A stretch of 64,000 nt of DNA from Pomphorhynchus laevis. Its lineage: Eukaryota; Acanthocephala; Palaeacanthocephala; Echinorhynchida; Pomphorhynchidae. The notes below the pieces were generated by a model. It saw only the letters and a list, made by a program, of their open reading frames with translations. It made no database searches and was not told the origin of the DNA. Shown here one piece after another: positions 1-10,329 of the stretch. The position numbers and the translations under genes were made by a program. The stretch is from assembly GCA_012934845.2 (NCBI GenBank), contig WNNJ02002510.1:62001-126000 (forward strand), written 5' to 3'. Within the stretch, counting starts at the first letter, position 1. Each line of letters starts with the position of its first letter.

Positions 1-1090
1 CCAAAAAAATCGATTACATGTCCTAAAGATCTGCGGCCTATTTCGATACAAAACTCCCTCATCTCCATTTACGAAAAAGCGCTTGCGCGTAAAATTCGCG
101 ATCATCTAAGTAGGTGAAATTTAATCCCAATAGGTTTTCATGGGTACGTAGAAGATCGCTAGGTCCATTCAGCAATAGGTGAAGGGCATCAGTTTTATCG
201 GGATAAAATCCATCAACTTGCTGTGGCTCTTTTCCTTGACTTTTCCGCTGCATTTGACCGCATTTCCATTGTTTTTGTTATCTCTTCTCTCAGGTCCATC
301 GGGTTGCCTGCAAGAATTGTTAAAGGGTGGAAATTTTGCTGTACACCAAGCGATTCTTCTATGCAGACGACCCTGATGCACGTCAGTTCTACCCTATTAC
401 GGGTGAGCCTCAAGGCTCCCCATTTTCTCCAATCTTGTTTCTTGCTGCATCCATTGTACTATATAAAAATTTAAACGCGATCAACATCTTGTGGTATACG
501 CTGATGATACCACATCCCTGTTCTCTGGAGCAGGTGCAAAGATGTAGTCTCTGACATTAGCCGTTTATTTTTAAGATTAAAAGATCAGCTACCCATATCC
601 AATCTTATTTTGAACTCTACTAAATCGCAGTTTTTAATGGCGCCCCTGTCACCAAGAAAAAATTGAAGAGATTAGCACTCTCTGCGCTCTCCTCTATTTT
701 GACTAATCAATCACTCCCTACCTTCACAAGTCGAGTAAGTTACCGGGGTTCACCATTATGGTGAACTGTTCGGCGAAAGCTGACTTGGATAGACTTAAAC
801 GTATCCTGAAGAGAGCTAGGTGGGCCCTGAAACAAGCTCAGCATCTGTCATTGAATGGGAAAACCCAAGTGCGCCTATGGAGTACTTATGCTATCTCGGG
901 ATTAGTCTTCTTTTCAAGAAGTCCCCCAGAGCAAAGACTAAGGTTTCTCAAGCTCCTCATCTCACGATTACCGAGCATAGTCCGCATCGATTGGATTCTT
1001 CAGGGATAAGACCCCGCGTGGTTCAGTCGGAAGGCGGCGTATTGGATCGGCTGGAGGGCTCAGATTCTACTGGACCAAAGGCCGTGAGTC
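1..1090 (+). mobile_element. LINE family A, copy 1 (RT middle to 3' end)
   Basis: This is the reverse-transcriptase part of an APE-type non-LTR retrotransposon, cut by the window edge. The conceptual protein starts in the RT fingers (PKDLRPISIQ), reaches palm motif A (ALFLDFSAAFDRI, about 226-262) and has the catalytic VYADDT at about 494-511. It ends in the post-RT block (CSAKADLDRLKR, about 765-800). Reading frames shift several times and stops interrupt it, for example TGA at 115-117, so it is a pseudogene. The same protein is found at 9290-9775, 28105-31515 and 31690-33660. The shared 3' end (tryptophan-rich tail, about 1010-1075) marks the end of the element. The subfamily (Jockey/R1-like) is not resolved. 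Confidence 0.85.
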
Positions 1091-2890
1091 ATGTAAGAAA
1101 ATTAAACAGTGTCAATATATCGATTCGTTTTATTCTTGTTTTGTAGCTTTCTGTTTCTCTGTTTCTGACGATGAACACTTTGTATTATTTATTTAAAAAA
1201 CCTTATTATTAGATGTAAACTTTCAAAACATTACTGTTCTTTTGAAGATGGGCGAGAATCAAATTTTTCATTGTGCGACATAGCACCAGCGCGAGCTTTA
1301 AACTGCGACTTAGGCGTGAAAATTTGTTAGTTGCAATAATAAATAATATTCTCCCGGTATTGTTTCCTATATAAATTTTCGTGCATTCGAAAATTACGTC
1401 AATAATCAACTATACGTTTTATGAACAGGACGGATATTCTATTGAGTCTGGTAACGGTTTTAACACGAAACCACTAATACTCAGAATAGAATCTAAAAAG
1501 ACTGCACGTATATCACCTTCAAAATCAAATGTGCAAGAGCCCTCATGATGCTGCTATCTTAACCAAAATGTAGAACGTTCAAAGAGAAAATGAAAGATGC
1601 CGTCATATTTGGCCGATTATCATTTAAGACACAGATATTGCTTTGAAAATAGACATTTATAACTTGTGAATTACTAACTATCTACTTTTTAGATTTATAT
1701 TGAATAAAGCTCATCTATTAAATTTAGAACAGCCACTAAGTCCTCAATCACATCATATCATTAAAAAGCTAAGCTTTTACGTGGAAATGATTACAAATCA
1801 AATGTTTATTGTTCAAAATACTTAATGTTTTGATAGATTACTTTTGGTTTATTAAGTAACAATATAGATTAGGTATGGCTAACACTCATCCGCTAGACTC
1901 ATCACATTTTACAAAATATATAACCAAAGTAGTGAAGCCCAATGTATTAAAAATACATTCTTTATAAATTCTTTATTCGAGCATGAACTGTCGAAATTAT
2001 AAGAAATTTCCTATTTGAAAAATATACCACAAAAAGTTGTTAGCACGGTTGGCTTGGTTTTTAAAAATGAAATTAACAAAACACAAAACACGCTTAAGCA
2101 TCTGATAACTATTTACGATGTGCAAATACGTAAATTGAGATTGATTTGCAAAATCTATTTGAAAGAGTAGAGAAACAAATATCGCACAAGTGAAATATCT
2201 TTTAATGATTTCATTATTTTAATTCCATTCATATTTCTATACTTAATTTTCAGTATTATATATTAAAGTTCATTTATTTCAAGTCAGCAGCTCCCTTGAA
2301 CGTATTTGAATACCGCCCACATCGAAAGAAGGCCCAATATTTGTTACGTGTAACAGAAATAAAAACATGATTGATTATTTTATTTGTGATATCGATCTCT
2401 GGAGGATTAGGTCCAAAAGTCAATGCGATAGTCAAACAAGTCTCACTTCTCAAATCTCAATCAGAATCAGTGATATATTTTAATAAGGCGAATCTCTATT
2501 CCACAAATTAAAGTTAATGCGTGATGTTTAGGAGACAACATTCAGGCGCCATGAAAAATGCCTTAGAGAAGAACTCTTGACAAAATTGTTGATTTAAACT
2601 TTCAAAACTTTATTTAATTTCAAAAAATTACCAGGATTAAAAAATTATTATTGAAAACATACTTCAAAGACTTAAAACTTGATTCGAGGCAGTTTATCAG
2701 TTGAGAATTTAAGTCATGTTAGCGTAGGTTATTAGCTTCAACTCTTAGCCCCGTATTATGGTTATTAAATTCGAATCTTTTCAGTCATCAGCCTCCGAAG
2801 TGCTGTAAGCTTTCGATGTTGAAAGTACTATATAAAGGTAGCGATTCAGTAAATGACTCAAACTCATAGAAAGGAATTGAGATGCTCAGT
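1091..2890. other. AT-rich intergenic stretch
   Basis: No coding region, RNA gene or clear transposon protein can be seen in either strand. Short stretches resemble old repeats but are too decayed to classify. Confidence 0.5.
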
Positions 2891-2980
2891 AAACATTACG
2901 CGGGCTATGTTTTGTTAAATACCGACTTTTTCCGGTTCTCATATTTTGCATAACGGAAAGTATTAGTAAGATACATATGT

Positions 2981-3515
2981 GCTTATTCGGCATTTAAAAT
3001 GTTTTTATGGACGTCATTGACACATTTAGGGATGACTTATTCAATTTAGGCTTTTACCGTAGCAATGACAGAGTAAATCATTTAATGAAATGTTTTAACT
3101 TAAAATAACTCTTTACTGTCGTCCAAACGGTTTCCAAAACGATTTAAATTTATTAAAGTACGAACTTCGCCTCCTAGCATTTTCGCTCAAATAAGGGTCC
3201 ATCCATTATTTTTTTGCCATATCCTCTATAAAATTTCTTAATGGACGTCATTGAGACTGTATTTGTTGTGTATGACATTCTAGAAATTGAAAATAAGAGA
3301 TGTGTTTCCTATACATCTTTTTCTCAATTAAAAATAAGGAAATCTTAATTCTATCGTAAAATAAAAGTGTGAGGAAAAGAGAATGCCAGGATTCGGAATG
3401 GGGAAAGGGAAGAAGGAAAATAGAAAGGGGGAAGGAGACGGGGGAAAAAGATAAAGGAGAAAGTGGGGAAAGGGTATGGGAAAAGGATAGAAGGAGAAAG
3501 GGGAGAAAGGGGAAA
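2981..3515 (+). repeat. 535-bp duplicated segment, left copy
   Basis: This segment recurs at 6301-6836 in the same orientation with only a handful of differences (for example gacttattc versus gacttgttc, and gggtccatcc versus gggtctatcc). It ends in a purine-rich tract of G and A runs (about 3369-3515). A third, older partial copy lies at about 5695-5890. The small ORFs over the purine tract are low-complexity and not genes. Confidence 0.9.
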
Positions 3516-3540
3516 ATATTATTTATTAATATTTATATTA

Positions 3541-5275
3541 TTCTTAACTGGTCGGTTTGATATTATCCTCGTGTGGTTGTTTGAATCCTATCAGCATCAC
3601 TGTACACTACAATCAGCGTGGGTGGACCTCATCAGCAGTGAGCCCACGCCTACATTTCGTGTTTCGGTCCTTTTTACTGCTTCTGCTGATTCCTTGTCGC
3701 CGAAATGCTGGTTTATATTTGGCTTATATACCAAATTACACAATTAATGTGTTCTATATTTGGTGTGGGCGGTAACTAATATTCGCAATTCGAATCCACC
3801 ACACACCGATTTTTTTATTCAATATTCACAATAGTAAAAAGACAGCTTACGGTTTACTGTCCAGTGAACATTTCGTATAAGAACGGAATAAAAAATCGGT
3901 GTGTGGTGGATTCGAATTGCGAATATTAGTTACCGCCCACACCAAATATAGAACACATTAATTGTGTAATTTGGTATATAAGCCAAATATAAACCAGCAT
4001 TTCGGCGACAAGGAATCAGCAGAAGCAGTAAAAGGACCGAAACACGAAATGTAGGCGTGGGCTCACTGCTGATGAGGTCCACCCACGCTGATTGTAGTGT
4101 ACAGTGATGCTGATAGGATTCAAACAACCACACGAGGATAATATCAAACCGACCAGTTAAGAATAATGGCTCGTGTATGCAATATTCACAATAGTAAAAA
4201 GACAGCTTACGGTTTACTGTCCAGTGAACATTTCGTATAAGAACGGAATAAAAAATCGGTGTGTGGTGGATTCGAATTGCGAATATTAGTTACCGCCCAC
4301 ACCAAATATAGAACACATTAATTGTGTAATTTGGTATATAAGCCAAATATAAACCAGCATTTCGGCGACAAGGAATCAGCAGAAGCAGTAAAAAGGACCG
4401 AAACACGAAATGTAGGCGTGGGCTCACTGCTGATGAGGTCCACCCACGCTGATTGTAGTGTACAGTGATGCTGATAGGATTCAAACAACCACACGAGGAT
4501 AATATCAAACCGACCAGTTAAGAATAATGGCTCGTGTATGCAATATTCACAATAGTAAAAAGACAGCTTACGGTTTACTGTCCAGTGAACATTTCGTATA
4601 AGAACGGAATAAAAAATCGGTGTGTGGTGGATTCGAATTGCGAATATTAGTTACCGCCCACACCAAATATAGAACACATTAATTGTGTAATTTGGTATAT
4701 AAGCCAAATATAAACCAGCATTTCGGCGACAAGGAATCAGCAGAAGCAGTAAAAAGGACCGAAACACGAAATGTAGGCGTGGGCTCACTGCTGATGAGGT
4801 CCACCCACGCTGATTGTAGTGTACAGTGATGCTGATAGGATTCAAACAACCACACGAGGATAATATCAAACCGACCAGTTAAGAATAATGGCTCGTGTAT
4901 GCAATATTCACAATAGTAAAAAGACAGCTTACGGTTTACTGTCCAGTGAACATTTCGTATAAGAACGGAATAAAAAAATCGGTGTGTGGTGGATTCGAAT
5001 TGCGAATATTAGTTACCGCCCACACCAAATATAGAACACATTAATTGTGTAATTTGGTATATAAGCCAAATATAAACCAGCATTTCGGCGACAAGGAATC
5101 AGCAGAAGCAGTAAAAAGGACCGAAACACGAAATGTAGGCGTGGGCTCACTGCTGATGAGGTCCACCCACGCTGATTGTAGTGTACAGTGATGCTGATAG
5201 GATTCAAACAACCACACGAGGATAATATCAAACCGACCAGTTAAGAATAATGGCTCGTGTATGCAATATTCACAA
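3541..5275. repeat. 361-bp tandem array (four direct units plus one inverted partial unit)
   Basis: Four direct units start at about 3821, 4181, 4542 and 4903, with periods of 360, 361 and 361 bp and almost no divergence, apart from a few A-run length changes. To the left (about 3541-3808) a partial unit lies in the opposite orientation, so the array begins with a head-to-head palindrome around 3809-3900. Each unit carries local stems, such as GCGTGGG with CCCACGC and ATCAGCAG with CTGCTGAT. It also contains GGACCGAAAC about 50 bp before CTGATGAGGTCC. The repeated 72-codon ORF in every unit is a by-product of the repeat. High identity implies recent amplification or homogenisation. Confidence 0.95.
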
Positions 5276-5297
5276 TAATTTATATTATTATTTATTA

Positions 5298-5330
5298 ACA
5301 TCTAAGTAATAAAATTTATTACTTAGATGT
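5298..5330. repeat. Perfect 16-bp palindrome
   Basis: Arms 5298-5313 and 5315-5330 are exact reverse complements with a one-base loop. Similar hairpins lie at 5411-5441 (12-bp arms), 5953-5992 (18-bp arms) and 6856-6893 (18-bp arms). Confidence 0.9.
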
Positions 5331-6300
5331 AAATAAAATTAAGGTAAAATTAAAATTAAATTTAATGTTAAATAAATAAAAAATTAATTTAATTTTATTA
5401 AAATTAACTGAATTGTTCATTAACTGAATTAATGAACAATTGCTTATTGATGATTTTTATTTTTAATTTTTTCTAAAAAATTAAATATCTCGTAATATGA
5501 TTATCCTCGGTTAAAATCCGAGTAAACACTCGGCTTTGAGGTGGTATATATTAATATTGATTAAATACATCTTTTTCTTTGTATTTTTGTAAAGCCTGGT
5601 CTAATTTATCTTTAAAACCATATAGATTACTTATATGTGCAAATTTTGACTCACCAGAAATATTTTTAAAGCATAAGTTGATTTTTAAAGCATAAATGTT
5701 TTAACGGACGCCATTGAGACTGTATTTGGTGTGTATGACATCCTAGAAATTGGAAATAAGAGGTGTTCTCAATACATCTTATTCCCAATAAAACATTAGG
5801 AAATCGTAATTCCATGGTCAAATGGGAGAATGGGGAAATACAATGCGACGATTGGGGAATGTGGAAAGAGGGAAGGGGTATTGGGGAAATGTAAGGGTAC
5901 AGGAAGAAGGAGAAGTGAAGAGAATTAGGGGAATCGTGGAAGTGGATACGATATCGTATTTATATACGATTTTAATCGTATATAAATACGATCAATAGTC
6001 TGTTTAAATTAAAAATTAACTATCTCGTAATATGATTATCCTCGTAAACCGAATAAGTAGGTACGTATCTTACTAGTACCTTCCATTATGCAAAATATGA
6101 CTGTTTTTCTTTTGTAAGTTTTTTCATAAGGGTAAAAGACAAAAACAATCTGCTTCAAAATAAGGTTTTAAGTTTTATCATGATTAAAACGTAAAATATA
6201 AAAAAATAAAAATTAAGTTAAAGCATGTCATCAAAATGATTTATTTTTTTTCATTACCAAGGTGAAAACCAAATAAACCTTAAATAAATCATTACATTTA

Positions 6301-6836
6301 TGTGCTTATTCGGCATTTAAAATGTTTTTATGGACGTCATTGACACATTTAGGGATGACTTGTTCAATTTAGGCTTTTACCGTAGCAATGACAGAGTAAA
6401 TCATTTAATGAAATGTTTTAACTTAAAATAACTCTTTACTGTCGTCCAAACGGTTTCCAAAACGATGTAAATTTATTAAAGTACGAACTTCGCCTCCTAG
6501 CATTTTCGCTCAAATAAGGGTCTATCCATTATTTTTTTGCCATATCCTCTATAAAATTTCTTAATGGACGTCATTGAGACTGTATTTGTTGTGTATGACA
6601 TTCTAGAAATTGAAAATAAGAGATGTGTTTCCTATACATCTTTTTCTCAATTAAAAATAAGGAAATCTTAATTCTATCGTAAAATAAAAGTGTGAGGAAA
6701 AGAGAATGCCAGGATTCGGAATGGGGAAAGGGAAGAAGGAAAATAGAAAGGAGGAAGGAGACGGGGGAAAAAGATAAAGGAGAAAGTGGGGAAAGGGTAT
6801 AGGAAAAGGATAGAAGGAGAAAGGGGAGAAAGGGGA
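6301..6836 (+). repeat. 535-bp duplicated segment, right copy
   Basis: Near-identical direct copy of 2981-3515. Just downstream, about 6876-6945 is an inverted copy of a piece of the same segment (compare 3073-3140), showing further local inversion. Confidence 0.9.
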
Positions 6837-7599
6837 ACAAGATGGACAAAAGGCTTCCAAAAGGTTTCCAAAAGGTTTTGGAAACCTTTTGGACGATAGT
6901 AAAGAGTTATTTTAAGTTAAAACATTTCATCAAAATGATTTATTTTTGTCATTAACTAAATATTTCGTAATATGATTATCTTCGGTCAAAAGCAGAATAT
7001 GCACGTAAGTATCTTACTAATATCTTTCGTTATGCAAAAAATGAGAACGTGAAAAGGCGGTATTTAACTAAATATTAATCAGAAAGTGTTACCGATTGTT
7101 GGAAATAATATTTTGTATGCCGATGATGAACAAAGCGATTAGTCGTTTATTACTTAGATGTAAATAAAATTAAGGTAAAATTAAAATTAAATTTAATGTT
7201 AAATGAATAAAAAAATTAATAACTTTTATCAAAAGATTTTTATTAACTTTTACTTGATATTTTTTATGTTATGAACAATTGTCTATTAATAAGGTATTTA
7301 ACGTTGCAGGTCGTAATATGCACTATATATTTTAATTTTTAATTTCTTTCTAAAAAATTAAAAATTAAAAATCTTGAAATATGATTATCCTCGGTTAAAA
7401 GCCTAATACGCACGTACGTATCTTAATAATACCTTCCGTTATGTAAAACATGAGAACCGGAAAAAGACGGTATTTAACAAAACATTACCCGAATAAATAT
7501 AATATTTAATTAAACATTACCAATTAAGCCTACAATTAGCCGATAAACGCAATTCCAATAGAAATAACTATTACTTCCTTCAATAATTATAGAATCAGA

Positions 7600-7785
7600 T
7601 CAGATAGCTCAGTCTACGTATTTTATACGATATATAAATTAAAAATAAGGATAAATAATAAGTAATTATATGAGATTTTATACAATTTATATTTATATCA
7701 AGCTAAAATTTAAAAAAGTCAATTGTTATGAATTGACTAATAAATAACATACGATGTATCAAAATGAGGATTAAATGACCTATTT
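7600..7785 (+). repeat. Dispersed structured module, partial copy (left half)
   Basis: Shares the left half of the ~400-bp module seen at 37755, 45895, 49195 and, inverted, at 55253. Common words include AGTCTACGTATTT, ATCAAG(C/T)TAAAAT and GACTAATAAATAACA. The right half with the hairpins is absent. Confidence 0.65.
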
Positions 7786-7829
7786 AAATAAGTCAAGTAT
7801 GTGAACAGATCTATCTTGCTGCCACGATT

Positions 7830-9190
7830 GGATCTAGCGTTTGCCAATATTATGTAGTCTTTCTCGTAGTTAACTTGCCAAATATTCATACCGATCATCC
7901 GAAAATATCATATGATTGGATACCTCGTCACTTTCGCTAAATATATCCATCTTACTCATGTTCTGATATAATAGATGAGATTATCCGAATACTTGAGAAT
8001 ATAACATCTCAAGGAAATTATAGTAGCTGGTAATTTTAATGCTAAATTTATTCTCCCATTACTCTTTAAAATTAAGATAGTTCAAAAAATATGTCCAATC
8101 TCTTGATCTGTAGACCTAAATACCTCTTGAAGAATGATCATATGAAATACAATAAAAAAATCTATAAATACTCTAATTACAAATACTCGAAAATCATATT
8201 TACAATCATACTCGATTGCATAATATGCATTTAGAAGCAATGTGCATTTAGATCTTTTAGTCTGTTGGGATCAGATAACACAAAGTATAGTTTTTTATGC
8301 CCAATATAAGCTTTACTGAAAGCGTGCTCCAAATCGAATAGTAGATATATATCAAGCGTGACGAATGAGTAAAGCCGCTCTGATTTAAGAATTTACAACA
8401 TCATCTTATATCTCTTGACCGAAAATCACGATTTAATTTAGAAGTTAGGCTAGACTATGTTTCATTGCTCAAACTTTATAACAAGTTAGTATTTTCGAAA
8501 ATCTAGATTATTGTCTGAGGGAGAAAATCGATAAAAAGACACCTGGCTGAAACCATGGAAGCTTCTGGATAAATTAAGGAAAAGCTCACGCATATTACAT
8601 TCTCGATGGGTTGAGCACTTCGAAAATAAAGATAAAATAAGAATGAAAAAATAAATATTTGATTTGATCAGAACTAAATAAACTTCTACATTTTCTAAAT
8701 GAAGATGTTCAGTTTGAGAGAGTTAGACAAAAAATTCTTATAAAACCACTCATTTCTTTATATTTCAACTCAAAAGAATTCGATTCTCTAAATTTATCTT
8801 TTACAATTGAAACGTTCTCTAAAATCACTGAAAAATAACAAAGCATTTGGACTTGACTAATGACGTGCTGAACACTTTAGATCAACCTTTCACTGGTAAA
8901 ATTCATATTAGGTGGATTAGTTCAGCAATTTTTTATTTGGCGACAGCAGGCCATCTTTTATTAGTATTATCAAAATTCTTTTTAATCTCGAAGTGATTAC
9001 GGAAAGCATCTTTTTATTTATAAGTCGTGTGTCAGCGCAGCCCGGAAAGTAACAGGCATTACACGCCGGTCACAATACAAATTGATTGTATCAGAGCAGT
9101 ACGACAATATGATTGAATGCAACCATTGGTATAAAGGCATACCAAAGAAACAAAAACAAATCCTTATATTATGATTGATAGCCCAATGCA
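7830..9190 (+). mobile_element. Decayed LINE remnant with endonuclease motif
   Basis: One frame reads VAGNFNAKF at about 8023-8049, matching the VAGDFNAK block of APE-type LINE endonucleases. Upstream text such as VVNLPNIHTDH resembles the preceding endonuclease strand. The rest, to about 9190, is frameshifted and stop-ridden and gives no recognisable RT motif. The assignment rests mainly on that single block, so confidence is low. Confidence 0.35.
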
Positions 9191-9289
9191 AATAGAATGA
9201 TAACCCAATCCTTTTCTAAAACTTACAATAATAGGTTTCTGAAATGTAAGTTTTCGGTAATTGTAATAATATTGAGTTTATAATAACTC

Positions 9290-9775
9290 GGTCCAATCTT
9301 GTTTTAAATTCCACCAAATCGCAGGTTGTTGTCTTCCATGGCGCCCCTGCAATAAAGCAAAAACTTAAGAGATTAGCACTCTCTGCACTCTCCTCCATTT
9401 TGACTAATCAACCCCTCCCTGTCTTCACGAGTTGAGTAAAATACCTGGGGTTCACCGTTACGGTGAACTGGTCGGCGAAATCGGACCTGGATAGACTTAA
9501 ACGTATCCTGAAGAAAGCTAGATGGGGTCTGAAACGGGCCCAGCATCTGTCATTGAAAGGAAAAATCCAGGTGCGCTTTTGCGGCACCTGGGCTATTTCG
9601 GGATTAGTATTATTTTCTAGAGGACGTCCCCCTGAGCAAAGGAAAAGGTTTCTCAAGCTCTTCATCTCTCGTTTACTCAGCATAGTCTGTCTCGATTGGA
9701 CTCTCCAGGGGGGGGTGAAAGACCCCGGGTGGTTTAGTCTGAAAGCAGCGTGTTGGATTGGCTGATGGGCTCAAA
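9290..9775 (+). mobile_element. LINE family A, copy 2 (3' end only)
   Basis: Matches the post-RT block of family A. The frame 9463-9765 reads NWSAKSDLDRLKRILKKAR and then LSLKGKIQVRF, as in the copies at 758 and, on the minus strand, near 32000. The RT palm is absent, so this is a 5'-truncated copy, the usual outcome of target-primed reverse transcription. Its terminal sequence matches about 1010-1075 of copy 1. Confidence 0.85.
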
Positions 9776-9929
9776 TCCCACCGATGTATTAAATTGGAGG
9801 ACTAAACAAAACGAAATACGAAGAATATCTGACACATCTTCTTTTTCTTCTTTTCTTTTTAATATCACTTATATCATCCCCATGTACTAATTTTGTTTAA
9901 GCAAATATTTATTATCAATCCTAGTCAGC

Positions 9930-10190
9930 TGAGGAAGGAACGATAGCACACGTGTTGTCATGTGAAGTCACTGCTTACGCAAAACATACCAGATATTAGG
10001 CTGGTCACCGGTGGATGAGCGTGCGCTTAGTGAATTCCTTTCAGAGGTTTACTGAGGATTAAGTACTGTCGAAGTTCTGTAGTGATGAGTAGACTAAGGT
10101 CGAAACGCCCCATTGTATGCTAGGCGACTGTGGTAGGCGCATTCCGGGTTAAGCTTCCCGACGAAGGTTGTAAAAAAGCATGCAGGTTTA
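9930..10190 (+). mobile_element. LINE C-terminal remnant
   Basis: A short frame reads AEEGTIAHVLSCEVTAYA, followed in another frame by GWSPVDERALSEFLSEVY. This resembles the Cys/His-containing tail that follows the RT in many LINE polyproteins. No other domain is preserved. Confidence 0.35.
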
Positions 10191-10329
10191 TACTTTCCTG
10201 ATCGTGTTAATTAAAAAAAGTTGTATTGAAAGTCTTTCTTATTAATATTGAGAATATTATTGCGAACTTTCTAGATTGTTGAGTAATGCCATCAAATTGG
10301 TTTTAATTTAATAACGATTTACTCAGCAA

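Larger units (their letters stand above)
2901..7491. repeat. 4.6-kb composite repeat with ~100-bp terminal inverted repeats
   Basis: The left end (2901-3000) and the reverse complement of the right end (7391-7491) match over about 100 bp. Both begin CGGG, continue with TTTTGTTAAATACCG and TTTTTCCGGTTCTCAT, and differ by scattered substitutions. Partial internal copies of the right end occur at about 5486-5521, 6019-6090 and 6960-7070, all sharing TCGTAATATGATTATC. The interior holds the 535-bp duplication and the 361-bp tandem array. No transposase is visible, so this would be a non-autonomous TIR element or a nested set of them. No target-site duplication could be recognised at the ends. Confidence 0.6.

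Noticed and set aside
3780-3812. tRNA-like B box (TTCGAATCC) in the satellite as a tRNA gene or SINE
   Set aside because: An acceptor-like pairing GGTGTG/CACACC exists but no cloverleaf forms, and the A-box spacing is too short.
4033-4082. Hammerhead ribozyme in the 361-bp satellite
   Set aside because: GGACCGAAAC and CTGATGAGGTCC are present and stem II pairs, but the order requires a closed stem I from GGCGTGGGCTCACTG, which cannot pair next to the core. The resemblance is kept only as an observation.
3541-5275. CRISPR array
   Set aside because: Units are 361 bp, contiguous and without variable spacers, in a eukaryotic context.
3557-5301. Recurring 67-86 codon ORFs in every unit of the 361-bp array
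   Set aside because: They exist only because the unit is repeated. No homology, no start context and no codon signature are seen, and the reading matches nothing known.
6571-6871. Hydrophobic ORFs opposite the purine-rich tract
   Set aside because: They are translations of a low-complexity C/T-rich strand and appear at both copies of the duplication only by sequence bias.
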